From Crossaster papposus (Eukaryota; Echinodermata; Asteroidea; Velatida; Solasteridae): 64,000 nt of DNA. The stretch lies in contig JBAIAA010000412.1 in the NCBI GenBank assembly GCA_037893245.1, forward strand, positions 1,054,001-1,118,000. The letters run 5' to 3'. The notes beneath the pieces were generated by a model. That model was not told the DNA's origin. It saw only the letters and a list, made by a program, of their open reading frames with translations, and searched no databases. How positions within the stretch are numbered: the stretch's first letter is position 1; the number at the start of each line of letters is the position of its first letter. This document shows positions 11,373 through 21,710 of this stretch, one piece after another. Made by a program: the position numbers and the translations under genes.

Positions 11373-11414
<42 letters not shown>
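10765..11414. repeat. Poly-G (44) and poly-C (41) tracts flanking a GT-rich repeat
   Basis: An uninterrupted run of G occupies 10765-10808, and C runs occupy 11362-11372 and 11374-11414. Shorter G runs lie at 11103-11116. Between them is an about 121-bp direct repeat (TTTGTACTGATGGGACC, GTGTGCCAGTAC) at 11123 and 11244. The palindrome GGGTGCGTACGCACCC lies just before the C tract. Confidence 0.85.
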
Positions 11415-11417
<3 letters not shown>

Positions 11418-11559
11418 CTGCGCTCACAAGTAAAATGTAATAATTTTACACAGAACGGCAATCTCACGAAGTGCATACAACAGTATACAAACGTACGAAT
11501 AAAGAGTGAAGGCTCCGCGTTCTATGTTCTCACGAAGTGCAAAAACAGTTGTTAATAAT

Positions 11560-12130
11560 AATATTCTTATTCATCATGAAATTCTGGTCTAGAAAAATCA
11601 CATGAGTTAAATTCCCCTTCCAGGTGATATCTCATTTACAGCCTGGTCTAGAACTAGAAGATAAAAATGGAGGGTGCACGGTGGGTTTCGGGGAGGGGAG
11701 CTAGGACTTCTAAACGTTGAGCTAATATGAGTGTTTTTTTTGTCAAATTTAATTTGTTAGTGCTATTGCTATGTACATGTACCATGAAAGTACATGTACA
11801 TGTACCACGCTATACTGACCACGTGACAGCGCGCGCAATGATTAAGCCGTATGATATTGAGGGCGCACTTGTATATTGTTCTCGGTGCGCACATTTCTTA
11901 CCAAATCCATTATATTTGTTCTTGCTTGTTTTTATGTTTTTTGTTGTTGTGTCCTACTTGGACTCACCTGCACGTACGAAAATATAATATGGTTGCAAAA
12001 CAAAAGGTAATGAGTTATTTGCTTCAATAGAGGGTTTTGATTTGAGAGGGCGCCCTGCCTATAAGGTGCTCATGATTTGGTATCGTAAAGCGCCAGAAGA
12101 GGGCGCTTTATCCATAATTCCCCCCCCCCC
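11560..12130. other. Intergenic, nothing recognised
   Basis: No coding signal on either strand. Contains an ACATGTACATGT tract and a short GAGGGCGCCC motif shared with 12.9 and 49.8 kb. Confidence 0.5.
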
Positions 12131-12131
12131 A

Positions 12132-12483
12132 CGTCGGTCAAAATCTTTGGCATAAATATAATCAAAATGGACCAAATACTAAATGTTTGATATTTAATAT
12201 CGCCATAGTAGGGAAGCATACTTACGTTTTTTTAAGGCAGAAATGATCATTTATGCTACTTATTGTCCACAAATTTGAATCTGGCTATTGTAGTACATGT
12301 ATTAACAATAAATAACCTTTAATTTGATTTGGTTACTCAATTTTTGTTTTTATTTTTCACTTTTTCGCTATTTTATTTTTTTACGTCCCACTCGGTCAAA
12401 ATCTTTAGCATTAAAATAATCAAAATGGACCAAATACTAAATGTTTGATATATATCGCCATAGTAGGGAAGCATACTTAGCAT
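12132..12483. repeat. Direct repeat of about 95 bp
   Basis: CGGTCAAAATCTTTGGCAT, AATCAAAATGGACCAAATAC and CGCCATAGTAGGGAAGCATA occur at 12135-12230 and again at 12393-12483. Confidence 0.82.
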
Positions 12484-12702
12484 ACAAATAGAAATAAAAG
12501 CAAATGGAAATATTAGAACTTTATCAATCGATTGAAGGTTTCTGTGGCACAACGGGCATTAAAATGTGGCAGGGAATCTCGCAGTTGGAAATCGAAAACC
12601 GCCTTAAGCCAAAGACGAAGACGAAGCCAGGGATTCGAAAAGACCTGTCGACATCTAAATAAAGATGCCCAGGGCCGCCCGTGTCCGGATGCTGACTGTG
12701 GC

Positions 12703-12960
12703 TTAGTCTTGGTTCTAAGACATTCGTGTTGTTTATTTCGCGATCACTGACACAAACCACCAGAGCGCTATCTCACGACGAACCGCCACCCGCGAACTGG
12801 ACCCACTTGAAGGTCTTGGATAAGTTAGTCTTGGTTCCAAGACCTTCGTGTTGTTTATTCCGCGATCACTGACACAAACCACCGATGTTATAGAGGGCGC
12901 CCTCTACAGACGAATCGCACCCGCGAACTCGGTGGACTCACTCGAAGGTCTTGGACAAGT
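12703..12960. repeat. Tandem duplication, about 127-bp period
   Basis: TTAGTCTTGGTTC(T/C)AAGAC, GCGATCACTGACACAAACCA and CCCGCGAACT occur twice in order, ending GAAGGTCTTGGA(T/C)AAG. Confidence 0.82.
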
Positions 12961-13299
12961 TGGCACACAGGGGGCGTGGTCAGACTATTGTAATATATGC
13001 ATTATTCATATCACGTGATAATGATGGACGGTTATAGGCAAATTCGTGCGAGGGTTACGCAAAACGTTACACGCCGCGATTGACCCGGCCGTGATGTGCA
13101 TGTACTATACTGTACATGTATTCGCATTTTTGTATCACTGTGGACGGAGACATGGCTTCCCTTACCGAACATGACATGTTCTCGTGTACAAAATGGTTAG
13201 AAAGTCGAGCACTTTTTTCAAAATGCTCCCATTTTAACCACAATTATTTTCCTGGGTTGAAATTTTCAACCAATATACCCTATATATTATACCCTAACC

Positions 13300-13337
13300 C
13301 AAACACTAACCCTAACCCACATCCTAACCCTAGCTTT
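13300..13337. repeat. Interstitial telomere-like repeat
   Basis: ACCCTAACCCAAACACTAAC and CCTAACCCACATCCTAACCC are degenerate TTAGGG-type units on the minus strand. Short and interstitial, not a chromosome end. Confidence 0.55.
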
Positions 13338-13599
13338 TGAGTAATTTAAGTACAATCCAAAAATCTAATTCGTGAAATTCCTAATGGAGACCTAAATATA
13401 AATCACCCTTTGGAGACCTTTTTACTCCCATTGTCCCGAGGTACCGTATTTCGCACCATACAGTACATGTACATATGTACATGTACATGTACTTTACATG
13501 TACATTGACACAGCAAATCATAGCTGCCCCGGCGTTTATTTGTGACTGCGGGTGAATTTGTTGATTGAAACAACTTTGCTCTATGGTGAAAACCTCCAA

Positions 13600-14361
13600 A
13601 GCCCCAGTCCCACCGAAAGCCGGATACGCTACGGATCAACCCGGATGCACTACGGTTCATATCCGGGGTCATCCGGAGTGGAACCTTAGTCAAACCGTGA
13701 TAATCCGGGACTATCCGGGACTATCCGGGGCCATGCATCCGGGACCATCCGGGGACATCCGTAGTGAGTCCGGGAAGTCGAGCGTCACCCTGGATCAGCA
13801 TCTAGCATCCGGAGTGATCCGGGGCCATCCGGGAAGGGAGAGGGGGGCGGCGAAGAACCGTAGTGAAACCGTAGTGCGATCGTGATGATCCCTAGTGTAT
13901 CCGGGATAAACCGTAGCGTAACCGTAGTGTAACCGTGTTTATCCGGGATGAAACGGGAGTTGGTTCCACTACGGTTCCACTACGGATCACCACGGATTCA
14001 CTACGGTGTCACCACGGTATTTCCCGGATGAACCGGGATTAACCGTAGTGTATCCGGGGTCATCCGGGGTTAACCGTGGCACATCCGGGATGAACCGTGG
14101 CGCATCCGTAGTGAAACCGTGGCGGAACCGTAGTGAATCCGTGACCATCCGGGGTCATGGGGGAAAAACAGGCTTGAACCGGGGTGATCCGGGCCCATTC
14201 GTAGTCAAACCGTAGTAGAACCGTAGTAGGATCGGGGAACATGTCACTTTGTTTTTGATTGCCTTCCCGGACCACCCCAGATCAAACGTAGTTTCATCCG
14301 GGGTCATCCGGGGCGATCCGGGGCGATCCGTAGCATATCCGGCTTCAGTGGGACTGGGGCT
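13600..14361. mobile_element. Word-repeat foldback element, family 1 (ATCCGGGG / ACCGTAGTG)
   Basis: Inverted ends of about 37 bp (AGCCCCAGTCCCAC, then GCCGGAT and GCTACGGATC). The interior of about 700 bp is made of degenerate 9-11-base words such as ATCCGGGGTC, ACCGTAGTGA and ACTACGGATC in both orientations. It is far more GC- and CpG-rich than the flanks. No coding capacity. No clear target duplication. Confidence 0.75.
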
Positions 14362-14370
14362 ACTAATTTA

Positions 14371-14869
14371 TATGGTGGCCCTGAGGGATATCAAAAGTCG
14401 TGAACATTTTCGCGACAAATTTGCGACTTGTCGTTAATTTATTTGCGACTGGTCGTAAATATTTTTGCAACTAGTCGCAAATAATTTCACAACTAGTCGT
14501 GACAAAATTTGCGAATACTAGTTGTGAAATTATTTGCAAAAATATTTACGACCAGTCGCAAATAAATTAACGACAAGTCGCAAATTTGAGTCCTGAATTT
14601 TTTACGACTTGTTTTTTGCGACTAGTCGTAAATATTTTTTCGCGAATAGTCGTCAATATTTTCAATAGTCGCGAAAAAAATTCGCGACTAGTAGCGAAAA
14701 TATTCACTAATAATCACGAATTATACGACTAGTCGCAAAAATATTCACGAACAGTCGCCAAAATATTAACAACCAGTCGCGAATAAATTCACGACAAGTC
14801 GCGAATAGTTTCACAACTACTCGCAAACAAATTCACGACTTTTATGTCCCTCCATGCAGAGCCACCATA
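14371..14869. mobile_element. Word-repeat foldback element, family 2 (CGACTAGTCG), short copy
   Basis: Inverted ends TATGGTGGCCCTG and AGGGACAT, then AAAGTCGTGAA. The interior is degenerate 20-22-base units centred on the palindrome CGACTAGTCG separated by AATATTTT-like spacers. Flanked by AATTT on both sides (14365-14369, 870-874 of the same kilobase). It lies nine bases from the family 1 element. Confidence 0.8.
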
Positions 14870-14879
14870 AATTTCCCCT

Positions 14880-15085
14880 TTTATTTCAGGGAAAGGTAGT
14901 TTTGGCAGGTAATTAACTGTTTGCCAAAATGAAGCACGACCTCACTAGATTTGAGGCTAATACTGACGTACTGTACGTTCGATACACTGGAATACAAAAA
15001 AACGCACCGCGCTGAAGCACCATAACATAGCGATGCTGCAGCGGGCAGACCCGCGGTACGGTACCGGTGGCTGTAGCTAGCTTGC
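14880..15085. other. Intergenic, nothing recognised
   Basis: Lies between the family 2 word-repeat element and the hairpin insertion. No frame on either strand resembles a known family. Confidence 0.4.
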
Positions 15086-15098
15086 ACTGCCATGCCCC

Positions 15099-15265
15099 TA
15101 GTCTTTGGGCAAGACGTTGCTTAATTCGCAGCCACGAGAGGGCGCTATCGCGACAAACCATCATCACTCGCCATCTTGTTACGGACAGGATGGCGAGTGA
15201 TGATGGTTTGTCGCGATAGCGCCCTCTCGTGGCTGCGAATTAAGCAACGTCTTGCCCAAAGACTA
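15099..15265. mobile_element. Perfect 77-bp-armed hairpin element with 9-bp target duplication
   Basis: Arms 15099-15175 and 15189-15265 are exact reverse complements around a 13-base loop. CCATGCCCC flanks both sides (15090-15098, 15266-15274). A 9-bp duplication is typical of Mutator-like elements. No mismatches means insertion was recent or the arms are kept homogeneous. Confidence 0.85.
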
Positions 15266-15285
15266 CCATGCCCCGGAAGATCGGA

Positions 15286-15425
15286 CACACGTACATGTAC
15301 AATGCTATTAAAAGTCTGCACATTTCGCGCAATGCACGTGCATACAGTCACCATCACATACATATGTACATTGTACATGTACAATGTTGTACATGTACAC
15401 TGTCTTGTGTACACACACACAGTAT
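15286..15425. repeat. ACATGTAC / GTAC-rich simple repeat
   Basis: Overlapping TACATGTACA palindromes followed by an AC run. Similar short ACATGTACATGT stretches occur at about 11771, 13463, 21948, 24572, 28052, 30953 and 61005. Confidence 0.7.
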
Positions 15426-15654
15426 ATTATATTTGTGTATAATGAATAATTCATGATGAGGCTCAAACTCGGTCGCTGATTGGATCCCTCGGAAAAGCGA
15501 GGGAGATTCGTCGAAAACTAAGGTTAAAGTTAACAATTGATTGCCAACTAGTGCTAGACCCATTGGGGAATCCAAAATCATGTACGTTTGTCAAACGTCG
15601 GCTCCAGTGCGAACATGGATCCAGCCGCATTTTGTAAACTACGCATGCGTGAGA

Positions 15655-15886
15655 CCAGAACGCACACGAAGCCGGGATTTGAAAAAGAGACAGCGTTAAC
15701 GAATCTGCGCGCGTGGTGGGCGCCGAAATAACACAAGGGTCTAGGGCTAGACTATGGATAAGTTGGCCCATTGGGGGTGCGGTCAGAATGCACACGAAGC
15801 CGGGATTTGAAAAAGAGACGGCGTTAACGAATAATGCGCGCGCGGGCGCCAAAATAACACAAGGGTCTAGTGCTAGACTAGCTTTG
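15655..15886. repeat. Direct repeat of about 100 bp (127-bp period)
   Basis: CGCACACGAAGCCGGGATTT, GAAAAAGAGAC(A/G)GCGTTAACG and AACACAAGGGTCTAG(G/T)GCTA appear in both copies. Confidence 0.82.
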
Positions 15887-16194
15887 GCTGTGACTTCAGC
15901 CGTTGCTATATGTTGTTGCTATTAGGCGAGACGCTCCTAATTCAAAATTTGAGTTTAATTTATGAATTACTTGCCGTTGGCTTTTTATGTGTGTGGGGGG
16001 ATGTCTCATTCGAAAGCTCATAACATAACATTATCAATTCAATTTGAAAATCTATTTGTCAGGGTGCAACTCCCTAAAAGCACGCACACACCAATTTTAA
16101 TGGATTTCACTTATTTCAAATATAATGTACAAATGCTACGATAAGACTTAGGCCTAATTACTATACACACTACAACATACCACAACAGTACAAC

Positions 16195-16390
16195 GGTCTA
16201 CATACTACAACTTGTAGCGGTTTCTATTTATATTCCGCTATTCCTGCCATGATGGAATCACAGTTCCACCCCAGTTTTAAAAGTTAAAATCGAAAGAGAT
16301 TTAAAATAGAGATGTTTAATTATGTTTGCACAAATTACAATTTTATCATGGATTCTTTACAATAATTACATATTTCACAATTTGACCTGA
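16195..16390. repeat. Dispersed repeat, copy 1 (TTCCGCTATTCCTGCCAT)
   Basis: Shares TATTTATATTCCGCTA, ATGGAATCACAGTTC, TTATGTTTGCACAAAT and GATTCTTTA with 52930-53115. Confidence 0.75.
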
Positions 16391-16399
16391 CTTTTGTGC

Positions 16400-17560
16400 A
16401 TACAAATTTTGTGAGTTCAGTAGTAGTACGTTTTTGTCAATGCTGCCATTAACACAGAATAAAAGAAAACAAAATTCACCGTAACAAATAAACAATTAAA
16501 TGATCTAATTAGAAATATGTACAGAAGTATTAAATTATAACCAAAATAATGACAACATTTAGGTATAAGGTGAAGCGAATTGACAGACAATCTATACGAT
16601 CAACACAAAGGAAAAAATACATTATACGTCAACAAAAAAATATAACAAACACACACTGGAAAACACAAGCTAGTGAGAGACAAAACCACACTAATTAAGT
16701 TCATAAACTATAACTAATTATATGAATGTAAATCAAGAAGATGGAATTTCAGCTTTTTAACAAATATAGAGATGGAGTTTTATGATTTTACGGACTCGTC
16801 TAAGCTATTCCAATATAAAGTGCCACGTTGAAAAACACTATTTTTTCACAACGCTGTTCTGCTAAACTGGACATAAAAAATGCTCTTGGCAGTACCTCGG
16901 GTATTATACAAATGAATGTCAGAGGTTAACATGAAAAATGAATTAAAACAACTGGGTATTACATTGGCTTTAAATTTATACATAAATATTCCGAAATTAA
17001 AATAGTACAGGTCATTAAACTGTAGACCCAGGTTTGTTAATGAAGGAATGGAATGATCACGATAGCCAGCTTTGAATATTACTCGGACTGCTCGTTTCTG
17101 TTAACTAAACATTATTTAGATGTATTTAGATGAAACCCTCTTTCCTAGGGAGCTTTTACGGGCGGTTGTTTACATACGCGCAATACATACTACGCCCACG
17201 CACGAAATTCCTTGTGCATTATGATTTTCGAATAGTCGAATTTGCATGAAAAGGTCACGCCCCATTTAATCGCATTTGCAAAGACCATTGTGCGATTGAG
17301 GGCGTATGTGGCATTAGGACAGAGAGAGCCCCCCCCCTCCTTTGTGGTGGTTATTGCGCTTGCGGAATGTTGCGGTTTCTATTTATGTTTTTAGGGGGGG
17401 GGGGGGCGTTAGGTTACAATAGTCTAGGGAGTGTACAGGTATGGGGGACTAAGGGGAGCTGGTTTGGACTATAAATCGTGTCGTTAGCAGGCGCACTGTC
17501 GAATACAGTGGTCTTTATAATTGGCATCTATTTGCTGAAAGTGGTTACATCTTTTGCATC
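16400..17560. other. AT-rich intergenic segment
   Basis: No gene or complete repeat seen. A block at 17155-17215 (TTTACGGGCGGTTGTTTACA) recurs as GGGCGATTGTTTACATACGC at about 59018. A poly-G run lies at about 17394-17406. Confidence 0.5.
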
Positions 17561-17568
17561 GTATTTTC

Positions 17569-17574
17569 TTTATT
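17569..17574 (-). terminator. AATAAA polyadenylation signal overlapping the MYND gene stop codon
   Basis: The last codons read AAA-GAA-TAA-AG, so the stop codon lies inside an AATAAA hexamer. If used, cleavage would fall 10-30 bases further on and the 3' UTR would be extremely short. No other clear signal was checked by experiment. Confidence 0.4.
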
Positions 17575-19219
17575 CTTTGGGAAGGCACCATTCTACAGCT
17601 CTGAATTGTAAGCTTGCCACATTAAGGTCGCGTTTATTAACTAGGTAATAAAACGGTACAAGCTTGTTCACGCGCTTCCTGAAGTCACGCATTTCCATGC
17701 CGTGATATCTCTTGACATTTCCAAATGATGGAATTTTCTTGAGTGGTGGTATGCCAGGCCCCCCTGCCATGATGTTAGCTCGGAGATATTGGAGAAATAG
17801 AGAGGTGTTGTTAACGTAGTCCATGATACAATTATGTTGTATTTGTGGTATTCCTGTCGTACTGTCAATACAGTGACGAAGTACTTTTTTCAGCTGGGTG
17901 GCTGAAAGATCCTTATTTTCAGGCTTAGCCCCAGGGACTTCCCTTAACCAGTTTATAGTCTCAGTGACTATAGCCGAGTAGCTGTTTTGGGTATTAGGCA
18001 GCGGTTTGAATGTCTGTAGAAGTTTAGCGAATCCGATATAGTCCGCAAGGTTGGATGTGAAAATTCGGTCATAGCTGGGCACTTTGATGGTTTGATGATG
18101 TTTCGCATAGTCCAGACAGTTGGCGAAGACGACATGAATAACGAGCCTTCTTTGAAGGATGAGACTCTTGACTTTCTGGAAGAGGTTTGTCACATACTTG
18201 TGGTACATCACCATCGGAGAGGAGTGGGATCCAGGGTTGTGCTGTCTTACTCTCAAACAATCCCATACTTCGAAGGGAATTAAAATTGGCTTAATGCAAT
18301 ATACAAATGCGTCATCTTTCTGTATTATTGCTTCAAAGCGTGCACGGTCACCTAAAATGGTTTTACTCGCTTTTGGGGCAGTAAGTGTTGGATTGTCAAA
18401 TGGCAAGTCCTTTCCCTTCATCTCATTGGGACAAAAAAGCCCATGCTCCAACCACTCTTCAATCCTTTTTCTATCTTTTTTATTGATTCGACTCAGATAG
18501 TAAGTGTGGTTCCCCTTAGCAAGAGGAGAGTCATCAAACAAAACCTTTCTTTGTTGTTTGAGATTGATTGAGGTTTCCTTGTCTCGTTGACATTCCAAGG
18601 CTCGCCACTTCCCCCAAACAAATTTCAGACAACTGAGGTGATCGTTCAAGATAAATACCACTTCCTTGGTGGCAAAATGGAGTTGCTCGGCACTCAATTG
18701 AGCGAGTTCATCTAAGCTCATCTTGATCAAATCGTACTCTCGCTTGGAAATATGGAGCGAGTACCAGATGGTTGTCAAACTGGAAGCAATGTAGTCGGTG
18801 TCTGCGAAGCGGACCAACATGAAGATAAACAGCACGTTCCTTGCCAAGACAAAAGGGTCCGAGTCATTGATGGTGATACAAAGTTGTCCCTTCCACCCAT
18901 CTGGCAAGGAAGCAGCTGTCAACAAGGTGTTACGCAGATTTCCACAACCAGCAGACAAGACATGAATAAATCCCCTAGCCAGCTGGTCCTTTTTCACTCC
19001 ATCTGTGGACAATTCATTGTTTTCAAGTTGAAGGAAGTCTTTAGCCAAGGTGTTCCCAATGTAGCAGGGGAAATCACCATGTGCTGGTCTGTGCTCTTCA
19101 AGTTTTAGTGACAGTTGTTTGACAAATGCCTTACTTTCCTCGCACTTTGCCTTGTGAAATGGCTGGCCAGCTTGCTGACAGTCCTTATCACAGTACCATG
19201 CATCATTACATCCTGAACA
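17570..19219 (-). CDS. MYND/DUF4470 gene exon 2 (intact open frame)
   Basis: The acceptor ATCTTGTTCCAG is followed by the second half of a MYND zinc finger, then about 500 residues. The block near residues 80-170 (LARGFIHVLSAGCGNLRNTL, ITINDSDPFVLARNVLF, WYSLHISKREYDLI) matches the DUF4470 pattern common in invertebrate MYND proteins. The C-terminal half has a methyl-transferase-free, mostly helical composition and I do not recognise it. The stop codon overlaps an AATAAA hexamer. Confidence 0.85.
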   Translation of the reverse strand, partial: CSGCNDAWYCDKDCQQAGQPFHKAKCEESKAFVKQLSLKLEEHRPAHGDFPCYIGNTLAKDFLQLENNELSTDGVKKDQLARGFIHVLSAGCGNLRNTLLTAASLPDGWKGQLCITINDSDPFVLARNVLFIFMLVRFADTDYIASSLTTIWYSLHISKREYDLIKMSLDELAQLSAEQLHFATKEVVFILNDHLSCLKFVWGKWRALECQRDKETSINLKQQRKVLFDDSPLAKGNHTYYLSRINKKDRKRIEEWLEHGLFCPNEMKGKDLPFDNPTLTAPKASKTILGDRARFEAIIQKDDAFVYCIKPILIPFEVWDCLRVRQHNPGSHSSPMVMYHKYVTNLFQKVKSLILQRRLVIHVVFANCLDYAKHHQTIKVPSYDRIFTSNLADYIGFAKLLQTFKPLPNTQNSYSAIVTETINWLREVPGAKPENKDLSATQLKKVLRHCIDSTTGIPQIQHNCIMDYVNNTSLFLQYLRANIMAGGPGIPPLKKIPSFGNVKRYHGMEMRDFRKRVNKLVPFYYLVNKRDLNVASLQFRAVEWCLPKE

Positions 19220-19546
19220 CTGGAACAAGATAATACAAGAAGTATAGTCAATAAGTGAAATGGTCGATGACTTTCCCGATGTCTCGTGTGTGTGACTGTG
19301 ATTAGTTTCCTGTTTAATTTAACTGAAAATATTCCAGAAAAACGTCTACAATACAACTCTAGAACAATAACTTTGCATTTCTAATTGTAAATCGGCCTTA
19401 AGTTTTTTATTTGTTATTAGGCCTACTTTTTAAGATTAAAATAGAACTTTAAATCTAGTTTGTCATGTCATGGTCTTTTTTCCCTTCTAAAATCAATGAT
19501 TGCACTAATTACTACAGTGTTTCACAAAGTCTCTTAATAATTATAC

Positions 19547-19749
19547 CTCAAGTGTGTTGCCAAGTTTTCCGCAAGTGCTGCACTTTTTTGCCTGGAACAT
19601 TTCACACTCCACAGCATTATGTCTGGTGTTGTCTTTGTCCCGGCATGGTGTGGTGCAGTATAGACAGCAACAGGGCACCCCTCGCAAGGCACAGTCGTCT
19701 GTGGGAGAAGTTTCTCACAAAACCAGCAATGCCCAGGCTGTACATCCAT
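19547..19749 (-). CDS. MYND/DUF4470 gene exon 1 (contains the frameshift)
   Basis: 203 bases from the ATG to a GTATAA donor, two more than a multiple of three. Read from the ATG, the protein would end after about 71 residues inside the intron. Removing two bases around the TATAC at 19659-19663 would bring both zinc-finger halves into one frame, so this is a frameshift and not random similarity. Confidence 0.72.
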
Positions 19750-19759
19750 GGTGGCTACA

Positions 19760-20750
19760 CAGTGGTCACTGCATCAACATCGTAGTTATAAAGTATGTAT
19801 TTAAAACCATTTATAATAATGGAAGCACCAGTTCTATGGAATATAGCTTTACAAATAGGGCTGCAGTTGGCTCTACTTTGCCTTAATCATGTCGCCATTG
19901 ATGATTGTAATGGCGACAAAACTTGGAGCCAATTACAGCACTATGTGTAGGGCTATACGGAACACTACTTTTAGTACATGTACTACAAGGCGCCCGTGAT
20001 CATACTACGAAACTGACCGTATAAATTACCTACCTTTGGAGCTGCTGTTCGAGTAAAATATGCGGGAAAATATACACTGTACTGGCGGCACTTGGCAGGT
20101 CGGTTGCTGATTTGTGACACGTCATCATATTGCACATCGTTATTGCACATCAAATTGAGGGAATTCCCCTATTGGTCTTTTTCCGCGCCATCATTTCCAG
20201 AATACGGTGCGTCACTCGTCACGCGCGCCTTGACTAAGGGTGCACTACCCTAATTGAAGGAAGAATTTCTACTCGGTTTCATTAGCATGAAATGTCCCCC
20301 TCCCCCCACTCCCCACAGTTTCTTTTGAAAAATGAGGCCGTTTGCTAAAATAAATTGTTGAAGTATGTAAATATAGCATAGGATCAACTCCCTGGTTTTT
20401 GAGCTTCAATCTGAGGGCAAACTTGACAAAATTACGGTTATAAAAAAGGGTCCTAATTGCCCTAGAACGTGGAGGGATGCAATTTGTAAAATGGCTGTTT
20501 GCAGGCTCGGAAAGTATCACTTTTTGGGAGGTGAGTTTATTTTGGTGTGAATATTAAAAAATGTAATTGGCTAACCCACTAAAAATCGAAAAGAAATGAA
20601 AAGATAAAGACCAAGACAATAATCTGATTGTTGTTTGTGAAACCCCAGTGATGTCGGTGTGCATGAAACTTAGTCCTGAACATTGTTGATTTTACACTGT
20701 TTTCAATGGGACATGAATTAGGCTACTGCACCCCAAAAGGCTAATTTGGA
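19760..20750. other. Upstream region of the MYND gene
   Basis: Probably contains the promoter on the minus strand, but no TATA box or initiator stands out. An imperfect inverted pair (AATCATGTCGCCATTGATGA / TTGTAATGGCGACAAAAC) lies at 19880-19925. Confidence 0.4.
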
Positions 20751-20762
20751 AATCTGTAGCAG

Positions 20763-21107
20763 ACTAACCCAACCTCATTCTCACGGTATCAAGCAGTACG
20801 CCCCTGTCACTATGTCTGCTCTCGAACATATAATTTTAAACATGTATGCAGATAAGGTTAGGTACAGAATAGTCTGGTTAGGCTGTGCTTCTAATTAGTG
20901 TTTTTGTTGTTGTGTGCGGTGTCTGGAGTAAAAACTAACCCAACCTCATTCTCATGGTATCAAGCAGTACGCCCCTGTCACTATGTCTGCTCTCGAACAT
21001 AGCATTTTAAACATGTATGCAGATAAGGTTAGGTACAGAATAGTCTGGTTAGGCTGTGCTTCTAATTAGTGTTTGTTGTTGTTGTGTGTGGTGTCTCGAG
21101 TAAAAAC
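20763..21107. repeat. Tandem duplication, about 172-bp period
   Basis: CTAACCCAACCTCATTCTCA to TTAGGCTGTGCTTCTAATTA is repeated with few changes, so the duplication is recent. Confidence 0.9.
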
Positions 21108-21399
21108 AAAATACATTCCGGTGTCATATGAAAATCAGACTCGGACCATTTACCCTATTATTGGTTAAACCGGCCTCTCACGTGACCGGTCATTTTCTTA
21201 ATTAACATGATCATCAATTAAGCATGCGCAAGAGTCTGTACTTCACAGAGTCTGAAACTCATGCTACACCGGCGTCGCGGCTTGAGTTAAAGTTAAAGTT
21301 AATCGGCTGTTGCAACCAGGAAGCATTCCAACCCAGGACTATAGTATAATGGCAACCGTTGTACGCGGCTAATGGCGTATTTTTTCCATAGCAGAGAAC

Positions 21400-21710
21400 T
21401 TAGGGGTAATTATCATAAATGGGCGGCCTTAGACCCCTCGCGTCATGATTATTCAGTAGTTTTAACAATGACGCTAATACATTGTTATTGCTCATTCAAC
21501 TAGCCCAGAGGTGCATTAAAGCACTTAAAAAAACGGTAGCTTAGTGGGTAATGGGGTTAGGTTATAGATCGTTCGACTGGGGTTCGAATTCGGTCTCTGC
21601 TTATTTTTCAATTACTGTTGTTGGTCTCCAATTTTATTGTTGGAGTGAGAACCTAAGTGTCTTCCACTCAGTGTGGTGTAACGCTTATTTGTGATAATTA
21701 CCCCTAACCC
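21400..21710 (+). mobile_element. Inverted-ended element with tRNA-like promoter
   Basis: The ends AGGGGTAATTATCA and TGATAATTACCCCT are inverted. The interior has TAGCTTAGTGGGTAATG (A-box-like) and GGGGTTCGAATTC (B box, about 21579). It could be a tRNA-derived SINE inside a MITE. Confidence 0.6.

Larger units (their letters stand above)
17570..19749 (-). pseudogene. Double MYND-finger / DUF4470 gene, frameshifted in exon 1
   Basis: Two coding exons. Exon 1 starts at an ATG in perfect Kozak context (GCCACCATGG) and begins a MYND finger (CWFC..PCEGC..VY). An extra two bases near 19660 then break the frame before the remaining Cys/His pairs. In the second frame the finger finishes (YCTTPC..HNAVEC) and a second MYND finger begins (KKCSTCGKLGNTLE). 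It splices in phase 0 to exon 2, which completes it (CSGC..WYCDKDC..H..KC). Exon 2 (17570-19219) is open for 549 codons with no defect and carries a DUF4470-like block (SAGCGNLRNTLLTA, NDSDPFVLARNVLF). Function unknown; MYND fingers bind proteins. If translation begins at an internal ATG near the second finger, a one-finger protein is still possible. The break could be real, allelic or a sequencing error. Confidence 0.8.

Noticed and set aside
11170..11433. Proline- or glycine-rich frames across the poly-C tract
   Set aside because: Homopolymer translation; no conserved sequence before or after it.
13300..13337. Chromosome end
   Set aside because: The telomere-like units are few, degenerate and flanked by ordinary sequence on both sides.
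13600..14361. CpG island promoter
   Set aside because: GC- and CpG-rich, but the composition is fully explained by repeated words between inverted ends and no exon follows.
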